Shown here: positions 33,602-44,624 of the stretch, in pieces
Layout: the number at the start of each line of letters is the position of its first letter
Numbering within the stretch: the stretch's first letter is position 1
Assembly (NCBI RefSeq): GCF_022539505.1
Contig: NC_061508.1
Coordinates: 93,165,276-93,229,275, forward strand
DNA: 64,000 nt
Direction of reading: 5' to 3'
DNA from: Lolium rigidum
Taxonomy: Eukaryota; Streptophyta; Magnoliopsida; Poales; Poaceae
Made by a program: the position numbers and the translations under genes
The notes under the pieces: model-generated
What the model was told of the DNA's origin: nothing
The model's input: only the letters and a program-made list of their open reading frames with translations
The model's database searches: none

Positions 33602-35640
33602 TTTCGGTGGGTGCTGAAAATACTGGTTTCGGCGGTATCTCGAAAATATCAGCAAAAAAAAATCCAATGATGTATAGTTAACACACTTGAGACGACGTTG
33701 TTATTAATCAACTGTACAAGGTTGATTGATCGCGAACCAGAATCGAGGAGCATTATTTAATTAGTGATAGTGTTGTCATGTGCGTTTAATTGTTGTTTAA
33801 CAATGTCGGCAGGGGATCCCATCGTGCTTCTTTGCCTCTGCTCGGACCGGTTTGCCGGGATTATTTCTTGTTCTAGGTGTACCTGTAGGATGTAGGCTTC
33901 CATGGTCATGCTCCCATGAGACTAGATTCCACAAGGCGGTCTCTCTACTTTTCCGGAACAAGTGTGGGGACCCCTAGTGCCGCATCTCATAATAAAGGAG
34001 GTGGTCACATTTATAGTTGAGCCTTTGAAAGGAGAAAGAAAATACAATAATAGCCAAATCTATTGCACAAAGCCACAAGGACTTTGAAAATGCAATAAAA
34101 ATGATGGCTTGTTCTTCCATAGACCTTAAAATTTCAAAACAGTGTAAAACCATGAAGGTTTATCGTGGCATCGTTGCCATACTGCCCCTAATACCGAACA
34201 TGTATCATTTAATCTCAATCGTTCTTGTGTTTCACTGAGAAAAACGATTTAGTGTTGGGGGTCTATGAAAGTACAAGCCAAAAACGATCAACTCCTTAGT
34301 CCTCTTCACCAGCAGCCATGTTGACACCATCAAGGATGAACCACTTGACAGTGAGAAGGCGTTAATTATAAAAGAAGCTCTGGGATGGTCCTCTTGAGCA
34401 GAAAGCCACCATGGCGTTTGGAAGGCCACCATCGGCGAGCCCTCCTTCTTGGACACTATTGATGATGAAGCACTTGATGGCGAGAAGCTCTGGGATGGGC
34501 CTCCGAACTAGAGGTTGAGCAGGCCGTCCTTGCGGCAAAATATAGCGAAGGCAAACATGCGGGACATGCCGTGCCACCACCGGATCTGCACACAGCCGAG
34601 CTCCCATCCTTCTCCCCCTCGTCTTGACGGTCGGCCTAAAGAAACACAAGAGGAGGAGAGGACTCTCAAACCCTAGCTTCGTGAGAACTGAGAGGGGGAA
34701 AACAGGAAAACAAAACCGCGAGGCAGTTGCGCGCTTACAACAGCAGTATTCGTCACAAATAAATCGAGTTACTAAAAGTAGAGTAGAAGAAACAATCAAC
34801 TTGGATAAAGTGTTTCACTTCCGACCCGTCCCGATCGATCGTGTCGCGTGCATGCATGCCCTTGTTCTTATCCACACCCATTATAGCTGCGGGATATTTG
34901 TGTGCTGCCGCACGCCGTGGCTACAGAAAGAGAAAATATCCTTCCTGGCAGTGCAGGCCCTCCACCACGTCAAGTTTCGAGAGCTGTACCTAGGACGACT
35001 GCCGTCCCGTGGATCTGCCCCAACCCCACGAGGAAAAGACGACGAGATACGCATACGACGACGCCGGAATGATTGATTGCCCAGCCACTCGCTCTCCTCC
35101 AGCCCGAATCCATGTGGTTCGCTCGATCGTGTTGGAAGCAGACCGGGAAAAGATGAAAAAAGGCAAAAGAGTTCTTCAGTCTCGCATGAGTCTAGCCGGC
35201 CGACAGGTCACGTTGCGCCCGATCGGCTGCTCGGGGGTGGGTCGTTTGGTTATGCCCTATGCTTCCTTCATGAGTGAACACATAGAATGTGGAGCACCCA
35301 CTCGTCACAACGGAATAATATACACCTCATTGTCATCGAGGTGTGGTTGGTCGCGCTGCGCTCGTGGATTACATCGTCGCTCAAGAAAAACGTTGCGCTC
35401 ATGTAATCGGGACAGCAACGGCTTCCTTGATTAGGTAAGTGAGCAAGGGAGTGACGAGATAACGTTGAAGAGAGATATGAAAATAGGATTATTTCAGGAA
35501 AGATTAACGATCAGCCAAAGTCAGCATAACTCCATTTCTCCACTCCTCTGGCACCACCACTATAAAAAAAAAGTAGGTTGTTTGGTTGGGCTTAAGTTTG
35601 GTTACTGGTTTTCGGCTTCCGAGCCGCAAAAGCAGTTAAA
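33602..35640. other. Unassigned, lower-copy-looking DNA
   Basis: No gene recognised. Open frames at 34362-35076 on both strands lack domains. 34860-35130 and 35335-35400 share words and order with 39590-39880 and 41655-41730. Confidence 0.4.
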
Positions 35641-35642
35641 TA

Positions 35643-35840
35643 CTACCTTCATTCGAGATCATAAGGCTGACCCCTATATTTAGGTCGTTAATTTGACCAA
35701 ACATGAGTTGTACAAAACAAAAATTATATCATTAAAAAGTAGAACATCTAGATATTCTAATAATTTTTTTATATGTATACTTTGTACTAGATTGGTTAAA
35801 TTTACGATCTAGAAATACATGTCGGCCTTATCAGAGGAAG
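35643..35840. mobile_element. Stowaway-like MITE
   Basis: 198 bp with long imperfect inverted arms, starting CTACCTTCATTCGAGATCAT and ending GGCCTTATCAGAGGAAG. TA flanks both sides (35641-35642 and 35841-35842). Most of its length can fold back on itself. Confidence 0.65.
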
Positions 35841-35897
35841 TAGGTGCTTTTGGCTCTGTTTTTATCATTAAATCCAAAGCCAAAAGCACCCATTTAG

Positions 35898-36291
35898 GGG
35901 AGTGATGTTTTGGCACATGGGAGCGTATGCTCCCTTTATTTTGAAATACATGTTAGACACATTTTAAAATGTTAAAAAAAATTGAAACAAAAATTTCACA
36001 TGTACATCTTCATGTGCTACGCGCTCACAAAGTCGTTTCATGAAAAATCGACATGTTATGTGGCGTGTGTAAAAAAGACAAAATTCGGTGCTGAAACAAA
36101 AACTTGTCACAAGATAAATTTTCTCTTTTTCGCTTAGACTACAAAAAATATCATTTTTTCGTGAAACTTGATGAATACACATATATTATGAAGATGTACA
36201 TGTGAATTTTTTTGTCAAAATTTTTAACACTTGAAAATATGTTTTTATGGTAGAGGGATCATACGCACCCGGGAGCCGAATTGAGTTTCTG
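35898..36291 (-). mobile_element. Mutator-type MITE, copy B
   Basis: 394 bp, the inverse complement of copy A (8577-8964) with scattered changes. It is flanked by the perfect 9-bp direct repeat CCCATTTAG at 35889-35897 and 36292-36300. Confidence 0.9.
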
Positions 36292-36300
36292 CCCATTTAG

Positions 36301-36950
36301 CTGCTTTTGTGGCTTAACGAACGAGTTCAAGCAAGCAAACCCTAAAAATGATGTGGAGGCTGTGAGTTCTGTTGTCAAATATGAAAAGGCAAACTTGGGG
36401 CAATAGATCGACATGCCCGATGTCAAGATGGTGTGTCCGACAACGATTTCTCCGCTTCTCATAGTGGTGAGATGCAATGACATAAAAGGTAATTCGTCTC
36501 AAAAATATTTGGAAGTTCATGACACAAAAATGGGTCTGGCAATGAACTTTTGCACATGCATTGGCTTCTGCACCTGAATTTCTGGCAACAGAGATAGGGT
36601 TGGTTTGCTCGTCACGCCTATCTTGTTGCCTTGTGCGTTGTTTCCTGGAGAAGCGAGGAGAAACGTAGCTGACCAGTGACGTAGTCATATGCCGAGGTTT
36701 ACTTGCACGACTCTTCTTCGCCGTCGCCTCGCTAGCTCTAGCTATGAAATGGTTGGACCATGTTCAGCTAGCTAGTCGATTCAAGGACCGTGTGACGCGG
36801 GAGCACAAGCTAGGCTAAGCGATCAGCACTTGTAGTAGTGGACATGGGCATATTTATACCTATATCTTTATTAATAGGAAAATTTAACGTGCAACCTAAA
36901 CTATCCTGCGAATGCAGATGCCCAAACAATATCCTCTCTGTTAGGACATC
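36301..36950. other. Unassigned
   Basis: No gene recognised. 36745-36850 resembles 33125-33240. 36860-36950 is the target of the following retroposon insertion. Confidence 0.4.
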
Positions 36951-36962
36951 AAGTTGCTTCAG

Positions 36963-38884
36963 GAACATGACCAGCCTCACTCCCCTCGTGTCGCCTCCTC
37001 CAGACGACCGAGGGGACCAAACCCTAGACCCGCCACTACCGCCCTCCCTCCTCCTCTCCTCTCCTCGTCGCCCCGGGAGGGCCGCCGGCCAAAGGCGACC
37101 AGATCCGGTGAAGGCGGTGGTGGGGAGTTGATCTCTTGGCTCTCCCGTGGGCGAAGGGAATCTCACGCGCTCGAGGGCACCGGTACGCCGGGCAGCGGCC
37201 CCGGTCGAAGGGGACGGCGCTGACCTGGCGGCGGTTGCCGGCCATCGGTTCTGCTTGCAGGCTCCTTGGATGCGCAGGAGACGAGGTGGTGGCAGGCGCG
37301 GTCGTGGTTAGGAGGTCGCCCCGCCTAGCATGCGAACAAGATCTGAAGACGGCTCCTCCACCTCACCCTCCTGCTGCTCGTCCGTCCTCCTCGGCCCTAG
37401 TTCTATGGCGGTCGGTGGGTGGACCTAGGCCTGGGCATTCTGTTTTAACCAAAAACTCGGTTCATTGTTTTTTGGATAATTAAGGTAATAAGAAATGAGA
37501 ACCGAAATTATATCGGTTTTCTAATTAATTTGTAATTCGGTTAGCCGATATTTTGGGTCAATATTCGGTTTTTAACCGGTATAACTTAATTGTGACAAGA
37601 AATAAAAGTTAAGTACTATAATGGCACGCAGTAACTTGGCAGTTGACGAGTTTCCATGACTAGAAGGTAAGTCCACATACGACAATGACTGTTGAGCACG
37701 TGTACAGTACGAGTACTCCTAACTCCGCGAACCATATGACCACGTACTAGTAAACTAGTGCATGGACCTGGCAAGAGACATGTGATGTCGTACATGGAGT
37801 TTGGGACTTCGGCCTGCTTGGATTTTGCTTGTTGGGCAGAGAAATTAGTTGAAACGATTGACAGTGATGCTTTGTATAAGAAGGTTATGCTTAAGGAAAT
37901 TTTGGTTAACATATGGTCAAAACTGAATTTGTTAATATAAATTTGGTTTCGGTGTATTTGGTTTTGGATCCGGTTAGTTTGGTTCGGTGCTCGGTGCTCA
38001 GTTTTTTTTATGCCCACCCCTAGGTGGACTGGAGGTAGGGCTAGCCGGGGGGGGGGGGGGGAATCTTGGCCAATGGCCACGGCTACGACGTCGCCGACGC
38101 TACGCATCGTTCTCCTTCTTGAAGGCGACTTCAGGGTTTTTCTATACCCTCCACCCTTTCTTGCATGTCTCGGCTGAAAACCCAAAGCTTCGTTTTGGGC
38201 AGCGGCGGTCCGACGTCGTACCCTTCTTAAAGGTGTTGCCTTGAGACAACGGGTCTGGTGGATGAGCTCGGCGGTGGTGGGTGGTAGCTGGTTGCGTTTG
38301 CTCTCTTCGTGTGGTGGTGCTTGCAAAGCTCTGCTTTGGGCGAGCTTTTTTGGCGGCTCTTGGCCAGGCCTAGTGGCACTAGCCCTATCTACTCATTGTT
38401 TCTTCATTGACGACTTTGCCTGGCAGTTTGCGTCTCGGCGCGGCGGTTGGTGATGCATGCAGTGGTGAAGTCTATGGGTGGTGGCGTTGAGGCGGTAGTG
38501 CCTGTAGGCTGTAGTATTCGTGGCAACGTGTCTATCATTTCCCTTGCATGCTCAGGGGAGCTACTCCACGTCTCGATGGGTGCGGGTCCTTTCGATTCAG
38601 GGCGAGAAAGTAGGGTACTTTCTTCAGAGGTGGAAGATGGCAGTGCGACATGGCTGGCCTCCCCAAGGTTGATGAGGGCCTAAGTTCCTTATGGGTGTGC
38701 TTCTTACCGACTCTGCTTCTGCTCCGGTCGGATCGCGGAGCTGGACGAAGGTCTTGATGAACAAGCTTTGTTTTTTTCATCTTTTTTCTTGGTTTCGATG
38801 TGTGTAAGCTGTCTTTCAACACTGTTTAACCTTGCCATTAAGATGTTGTTATTTTAACACATGGCTATGGCCTTACATCTAAAA
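36963..38884 (+). mobile_element. Non-LTR retroposon with 12-bp target duplication, interrupted by a hAT element
   Basis: Flanks AAGTTGCTTCAG (36951-36962) and AAGTTGCTTGAG (38885-38896) match at 11 of 12 positions, and the right flank follows a short A-run. The GC-rich 5' part (37000-37420, CCTAGACCCGCCACTACCGC-like) and the G/T-rich 3' part resemble leader and trailer sequence of grass LINE-derived retroposons. No endonuclease or reverse transcriptase is seen. Removing the hAT element (37426-38022) leaves about 1.3 kb. It is probably a non-autonomous LINE relative; a processed transcript copy is an alternative. Confidence 0.55.
37426..38022. mobile_element. Non-autonomous hAT-type element
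   Basis: 597 bp. It starts TAGGCCTGGGCATT and its right end, inverted, reads TAGGGGTGGGCATA. Flanks GGTGGACC (37418-37425) and GGTGGACT (38023-38030) give an 8-bp duplication with one mismatch, as expected of hAT elements. The subterminal regions are full of CGGTT / AACCG words in both orientations, likely transposase-binding repeats. No transposase. Confidence 0.75.
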
Positions 38885-38896
38885 AAAGTTGCTTGA

Positions 38897-40226
38897 GCAA
38901 GAGGGGGCAATGATCGGAGAGGGCGGGGGATAGCGCATTGATGACATGTGTGTCAAAGTGAAAGTCCCACTCATTGTTGCAAAAGAAAGCATGAAGTTTT
39001 TGCTCGTAGTAGGATATTCCCTCTCGTTCCTCCAAGTGATGCTTCTATTTTGGTGGTGAATCTCTTTGATCTCCCAAGCATGTAGGGCATCTTGGAATCT
39101 ATTGTCGTGGCTTCGGTTCACAACTTCACATATGTTATGTTCCAGTCCCTAGCACGGTAGGGCAAGCTATATTTCACTATTCACGTGCTTTTGAAATTAA
39201 AGAGACCGATGTTATTTTGAAATCTTGCGAACTGTTTTAGAGCTTTCTTTTATTCAATCGATTCTAGTACCGAGGATCATGTGGGTTCGGGTTTTTTCTA
39301 TGGTGTTGTCGGGAGATATTGCCAGCCTCTTTCCTTTTTTTTAGCTCGCTATGGTTTGCAAGCTTTCTTCTTCTCTGCCTTCTGTTTAAAAATTAGTGTC
39401 GAAACTTTATCTATGTTTAGAACAGAGGTAGCAGGTCTTCCACACTCTCGCGATGCAAGTAAGCTCCACAGGTCCTTCAGCAGTGCGCTAGGATACGAAA
39501 TGGAAACGAAAGCACGAGAAACGGAAGAGCGAGAAGCGGTCTGCTTCACCTTATTATTGTTTGACGAAGACCTGTAGAGTAGTAGTGCTTATCCACGTAC
39601 ACTTCGATTATCAGGATAATACCTGTGCTACCGCTGCGTGCACCCTAGTTAATTACTCTAGGCTGCGAATCCAGAATTCCCAGATGCCCAAGAGTTATCC
39701 TTTATGCTACCACCAGGCGATCAACTAATTTCCAAAGCTGGCTGCCTGCCCCGATCCTGCTCACGACGAGGAAAAGACGACGAGATGCCGCACATACGAC
39801 GCAGGCTTGAATGGTTGCTTGCAGGCTTGATCCGATCCCGAATCCATCGGAGTTCACATGATTGCACTCGATGGGCGGCGATCGGCTTGCTTCTTTGCTC
39901 GGTACTCGTAGTACGATCGAGCTAGGCCCCATACGATCATGCGAGCGCGGACGGACAGACGCGCCGACGCGAGCCGCCTTCGGCTATAGCGTGCGTACCG
40001 CAGGCCGCTGGACCAGGGCGCGAGGGAGCGCGGCGGCATTCCGGAACGCGGTCGGTAGGCCATGTTCCCGCGGTACGCGCGCGCGGGGGTCCTGCCCCAG
40101 CCGAACCGGGGGCGCGCCCCAGCTGCTGCTGTCCGCCCCGACTCGAGCAAACGTACAACAACCATCCCGATCGATCCACACACTCGCGCCCTGCTTGTCT
40201 GCGATAAACTCCCGACGTCGCGCAGG
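38897..40226. other. Unassigned; partly similar to 34860-35130
   Basis: No gene recognised. 39765-39850 ('gaggaaaagacgacgagat' then 'cccgaatccat') parallels 35028-35115. 39940-40220 is strongly GC-rich with many CG dinucleotides. Confidence 0.4.
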
Positions 40227-40474
40227 TAAGGGCATCTCCAGCGGCGTGACGTAAATCGGTGTCCATGAGTGTCTGTTTGCGTCGCGCGGCGGACGCGAGA
40301 AAGACCTCACGCGTCCATTTGCGTCTGGGGTACCTCCAGCGGCCCGACGTATTTTCGCGTCCGCATGATTTATGAAGTTTGAAAACAACAAAATAGAGAG
40401 TTTCAACGAAGTCATAGTTATTAGTTATTACATCTAAATTTTAAAAAGTTACATGAAAATAAGATGGTATTCCC

Positions 40475-40925
40475 CTAGGCATGGTCTTCATGGCCAGCCA
40501 ATGCCCACTGATGCTCAGTCAGACCCGTCTGCGACCGTTTGCACACGTTCTTATCAGTGACTTCTACATTCATATGCAGATTGTTCTCCCAAGATAAAGC
40601 CCCAGGGAGTGGCCATCAGGACGCTCGTTCTCAACGATCATGTTGTGCATGATCACACAACATGTCATCACCTCATGCATGGTCTTCAGCGATCATGTTC
40701 TTGCCGGGTGACGGACAATTGCCCACCGAGCTTGGAGCACACCAAATTCGCGCTCCACATCTTTCCTGCAAGCCTCTTGCATCTTGGCAAACCTCCTCGT
40801 CTTCTCGGAGTTTGGATTACGGACATTCTTCACCAGTGTGGCCCAGTCAGGGTAGATGCCATCAGCAAGATAATATAGCTTGTCATATTCATTTTCATTG
40901 ACCTCATGGCTCACCCTGGGAGTTT
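40475..40925 (-). pseudogene. Plant_tran-type transposase, C-terminal fragment
   Basis: A minus-strand relic of the PIF/Harbinger-related 'plant transposon protein' family. YYLADGIYPDWATLVK near 40875-40825 carries a conserved catalytic-region aspartate. RKDVEREFGVLQARWAIVR near 40770-40710 is the signature C-terminal block. CCVIMHNMIVENERPDG lies near 40655-40605, and a last exon-like block ends in EHQWALAGHEDHA and a TAG at 40475-40477. The N-terminal two thirds are missing, and the 5' side runs into 50-bp tandem repeats. Frame changes near 40600 and 40925 make it non-functional. It is a paralogue of the relic at 42878-44160. Confidence 0.82.
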
Positions 40926-41001
40926 TGCCTTGTCATATTCATTTTCATTGACCTCATAGCTCACCCGGGGAGCTTTTCCTTGTCATATTTATTTTCTTTG
41001 A
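40880..41001. repeat. 50-bp tandem repeats within the transposase relic
   Basis: Unit starts at 40880, 40930 and (partial) 40980, each beginning TTGTCATATTCATTTTC or a close variant. Each unit encodes, on the minus strand, the VNENEYDK block that precedes YYLADG, so a coding segment was duplicated by slippage. Confidence 0.88.
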
Positions 41002-41754
41002 GTTCGTCCCGTATAATTACAAGTCTCTATTCCTAATATATGTTTAACTAGAGTAGCCTATGTCAGTAGCCCCTGAGATTTTGTTTGAATCGTAGAATCG
41101 AGTAAAATCTCCATCAAAGAGTCTCCCGATTTTTATAACTTATACATGACGAAACCCTCGGCTCCGCCTCCTATATAAGAGGGAGTCGAGGGAGAAAGAG
41201 AGGATCGGATTTCTAGTCAACCCTTTTGATACAGTTAATCCCAATAATTATGTGTAACCAAATATAATCTGTTAGGTTGAATTTTATATAAACACCTAAT
41301 GACCTAAACGGTACGAGACGAACATGGCTTCCCGATCACACTCTCAAAGGAGATGCAGATTCCGTGCCCACTCGAGGATGCTTATAGTGTTATACTAGTA
41401 GAAAATTTGCATCCATCTCTTTACCAACTCTGCTAATTTAATTACTCCGGTAGTCGCCGTGACATCGGCTGTAGTGTGTTTGACTGTAGACTTTACGCGA
41501 GCGGCCGGCCGGCCGTAGTGCGGGATGGGCGTGTTGACATTCACGTGGGATACGGCGAAAGGGTAAGCGCGCGGGTGCGGGGCGTACGTGTGGCATGACC
41601 TGTAAAAATAGAGGCGGACGCGGCCGAGGACAGCGACGCGATCGCCACACGCACCACAAAGTGTGTGTTGGCCGGGTTGCGCTAGTGGATTACGCGATGT
41701 AGTGTACACTCAAGAAAAAAGGCTGCACTGGTGTCGGATTCGTCAATCCGCGCA
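41002..41754. other. Unassigned; possible LTR-like stretch and duplicated tail
   Basis: 41130-41230 contains CTATATAAGAGGGAGTCGAG in a retroelement-like context but has no defined ends. 41655-41730 ('gttgcgctagtggattac', then 'actcaagaaaaa') resembles 35355-35390. Confidence 0.4.
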
Positions 41755-42098
41755 CGTACGGAACAACTGTTTTTTTTTTTTTTTTTTTTTGAGATTTTCC
41801 TGGTCTTAGTACATCTTGTAGTATCTGAACTGACGCACTACACACTCCTCACACACACGCTACCTGTGCGCAAGCTAAACCTAACCAAACCTGTACTAAG
41901 ACATGAGCCTCCGCGAGCCTAGATCTTCTGGGAAATCCCTACGGTGGTGGGCACACCACAATACCAGTGTCGAACCGCGGTGGAAATTGGCTCCGAAGCT
42001 TGAACTGGGCCAGACTGATTTATGGGCTCAGTCTTCTGCATATATGCAGCCCAAAGGGCCCTCCAGAAATATGCTACAGCGCCAACACTGGACACTGT

Positions 42099-42580
42099 CA
42101 CTAGTGGAAAACAGGGCTTCCGTGGGAGCCTTTTGTCGCGGGCGCGCCTGCACCCGCGACAAATGGCCTGGCCACGTCGCCCCGAAACCATGTGGAGCGG
42201 GCGGGGCCTTTTCGCGCCCTTTTATCGCGGGCCGTATTACGACCCGCGACAAAAGGAGTCCGAGGGCTGGCGCCTCACGTCGACACCCCTTTGTCGCGGG
42301 TCGTAATACGGCCCGCGACAAAAGGGCCATGCCTATATATATAAGCAGCCAGCCACCCCCCCCCACCTCATTTTTTCCTTGGTGGTGAAGGTGGAGGTGT
42401 ATGCTAGCTCATTTTGTCTACATGTGCACAAGAGGTGTTTGATGGAATGCTTGTGAGAGGGATGCCACTTGGTTTTATTTGATAAGATTTCTCCTCTTTT
42501 TGATCCTAAAAGTTTAGCAACTATTTTCTCGACTATATATATATATATGCATAGTCCGTACAATACTAATTTTAGCAAGG
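42099..42580 (+). mobile_element. CACTA (En/Spm-type) 5' terminal fragment
   Basis: It begins CACTAGTGGAAAACAGGGC, the canonical grass CACTA terminus. Subterminal inverted repeats follow: 42131-42163 (TTTTGTCGCGGGC..GCGACAAA), about 42217-42256 and about 42286-42327. Then come a TATATATATAAG-like stretch and typical pre-ORF sequence (CATGTGCACAAGAGGTG). The 3' terminus is absent; the right limit is approximate. Confidence 0.72.
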
Positions 42581-42607
42581 TGAGACACTCGGTAAATTCG
42601 CTCCCGG

Positions 42608-42662
42608 GGAGTCGAACTCACGAGCGGGCAGCCAGCCACTGCTGGGCTTTGCCAACGCGCTA
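42608..42662 (-). promoter_or_regulatory. Pol III internal promoter-like A and B boxes
   Basis: On the minus strand TAGCGCGTTGG (A-box-like, one base short of the TRGCNNAGYNGG consensus) lies near 42652-42662, and AGTTCGACTCC (B box GGTTCGANTCC-like) near 42608-42618. Spacing of about 34 bp fits tRNA-derived SINEs. The segment does not fold as a full tRNA. Confidence 0.6.
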
Positions 42663-42877
42663 CGCGCGCTCCTCGTACGGAACAACTGTTGACAAAATGA
42701 GAGGAGGACTGCCAGTGAATTAGGGTCTAATTTTCATCGAAAACTTCCCATCATACATCATACAAGTGAAAAACAATACTAATATTGCGACTAAATTAAT
42801 TTAAGTACAAGATAGTCTACAATTAATGTACACCATTTATTAATAAACATATTTCGAAGATAAACAAATAAAATGAG

Positions 42878-44160
42878 TCATGCCGATGTCCATCGATGCT
42901 CAATCAATTTCGCTTGAAGTCCATCATGAGTGTGGCCATCACGGATCTCGTGATGCACATATAGGAACTCATCAAAGGTTATTGGCCCAGGCTACGGCTC
43001 AACCAATTCACTTTGAAACTACCGCCCTTGGTTAACAAGGGTTGTCATCACGCACATCCTCAACGATTATGTTATGCATGATCACACAAACGTTCATTAT
43101 CTCAACGCTCCATGTTCTCTCAAGATACCTAACAATAGCCCACCGATATTGCATACACCGAATGCTCGATCCCAAACCACATGTTTTTTCTGAGGCTCTT
43201 GTAATTTGGGAAACATCTTCTCCTTTTCTTCTTCAGGAGCATGGATTGTCTTCCCAAGTCTAGACGAGTGAGAATAGATGCCATCTCCTAGATAATAGGT
43301 GTTATTGTATGTGTGGACATTGATCTCATAGTTCAACACTCGAGCGTTTCCTTTCGCAAGCCTAGAGAATACCTGCGAGCGGTAGAGCATGTTGATGTCA
43401 TTGTAAGAACTTCCATGCCGAAAAAAGTGTCAACTCCATAAATCGTGTGATGCAACAGCCTCAAGAATGAGAGTGCATCGCTCCGCATGTCCGCGGTATT
43501 GCCCCTGCCAAGCAAAAGAACATTTCTTCCACTCCAAATGCATGCAACTATGCTTCCAATTATCCTGGAAACCATTTCCTCGATGATGGACAACAGCCGG
43601 GAAATGTTGGCAACATTTAGTTCTCTCAGATAAAAATGCCGAACATTGCAATCACAGCTTTGCAAAACTTTTACATTGATTCCAGGCATGTGGTCTCACT
43701 CATTCGCAACTCTCATCAACAAGATCATCGGCAACTCCATATCCAAGCATGTAAATAGATGCGGAGCATTTTTGTATGAAGTGAATCCAAGCTTACCGGC
43801 AGCATTTGGCTTACATCTAAAGCACGAGTCATAGTCCCTCACACCTTTGAGAATAGTCAAAAACAACGTTCTTGACATCCTAAAGTGGTGGTGTAATTTG
43901 TGCTCTGGGTATATGCGATTGGTAGTCCTTATAGAGTTGGTAGCGGCCAACTTCTCGATGCATTTGAGATTGCTCATGCATGGCTTGCTCGAGCCCCTTT
44001 GCATAGGCCTCTGCCCTAGGTGTGCTCATGGATGAGGGTGGCCCCGTCCATCGTCAGTTTGGAATCATCTTCCAATTCATGGTCTCACGATGTTTCGATG
44101 ATGTTTTGTAGAAAAAAACTCAATCGACTTGTTGAGGTCCATCTACATACAACATGATAC
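42878..44160 (-). pseudogene. Plant_tran-type (PIF/Harbinger-related) transposase, nearly full-length relic
   Basis: Minus-strand blocks run in family order from DLNKSIEFFLQN near 44150, then YPEHKLHHHFRMSRTLFLTI near 43915-43860, KPNAAGKLGFTSYKN near 43815-43770 and [20 protein letters not shown] near 43560-43500. They continue with [11 protein letters not shown] near 43470-43435, the YYLGDGIYSHSSRL block near 43285-43250, a damaged RKDVERAFGVL equivalent near 43190, VIMHNIIVEDVRDD near 43085-43040 and HHEIRDGHTHDGLQ near 42960-42910, with a TGA at 42878-42880. Many frameshifts and at least one internal deletion (between about 43690 and 43620) make it inactive. The protein would be a DDE-type nuclease. 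No terminal repeats were delimited. Confidence 0.85.
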
Positions 44161-44624
44161 AGTTATCATATATGCGGCACTAGGAACTATTATGCCGACG
44201 CAAATGGTCGAGCAGGTCCAGGTTTCATACCTCAAACACGACAACGCAAATGGCCAAACAAGTCTCATGTGTCGCTACTAGCAGGCAGGGTCTAGGTGAC
44301 AGACGGAGAGCTGGACGTGTCTAGGTGCCGACAAGTGCGTGCAAGGGCGTCGGTAGCAGGGCTAGCCTCCGGCGAGAAACAAATGGAACGGATGGCGTCG
44401 TAAATGGTGCAGGCGGCGGTATCGCAACAGGGTTGCAGCGCGAAGAGGAGAGCTGTTTGGGTGTTGAGTGGCATGTGTGGCACTGGCGGGCAGGGCAAGG
44501 GAATAGAAGAGGGAGATGCGTGCGGACGAAGGCGATGTCCACGCCGATGCATTTCTTTCCCAAAATTGGGCTAGGAACGGGTTGTCGTTGACATGGGTAT
44601 GCCATATTGGGTCCTAAGCATTGT
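44161..44624. other. Unassigned
   Basis: GC-rich; no gene or element end recognised. 44292-44842 minus-strand frames overlap the LTR and are spurious. Confidence 0.4.

Larger units (their letters stand above)
40230..41001 (-). mobile_element. PIF/Harbinger-like element fragment
   Basis: The left end GGGCATCTCCAGCGGCG at 40230 follows TAA (a 3-bp PIF-type target). A conserved transposase fragment follows on the minus strand. The opposite terminus is not found; the element is lost beyond the tandem repeats at about 41001. Confidence 0.6.
41772..42673 (-). mobile_element. tRNA-headed poly(A) retroposon containing a CACTA end
   Basis: Flanked by the perfect direct repeat CGTACGGAACAACTGTT (41755-41771 and 42674-42690; 16-17 bp because one end is T-rich). 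The left end is a run of about 20 T, so the element is reversed with a poly(A) tail. At the right end the minus strand carries pol III A- and B-box-like motifs, as in SINEs. The 900-bp length is explained by a CACTA-type segment (from 42099) in the middle. The 41790-42098 and 42585-42673 parts are the likely SINE body. Confidence 0.7.

Noticed and set aside
34362..35434. Overlapping reading frames of 126-150 codons on both strands
   Set aside because: No domain, no start or splice context and no similarity between the frames of the two related segments (34860-35130 and 39590-39880), which would be expected of a duplicated gene.
42600..42673. Possible tRNA gene
   Set aside because: Only A- and B-box-like motifs are present, the A box is one base short, no cloverleaf could be drawn, and the segment is the head of a poly(A) retroposon with target duplications.
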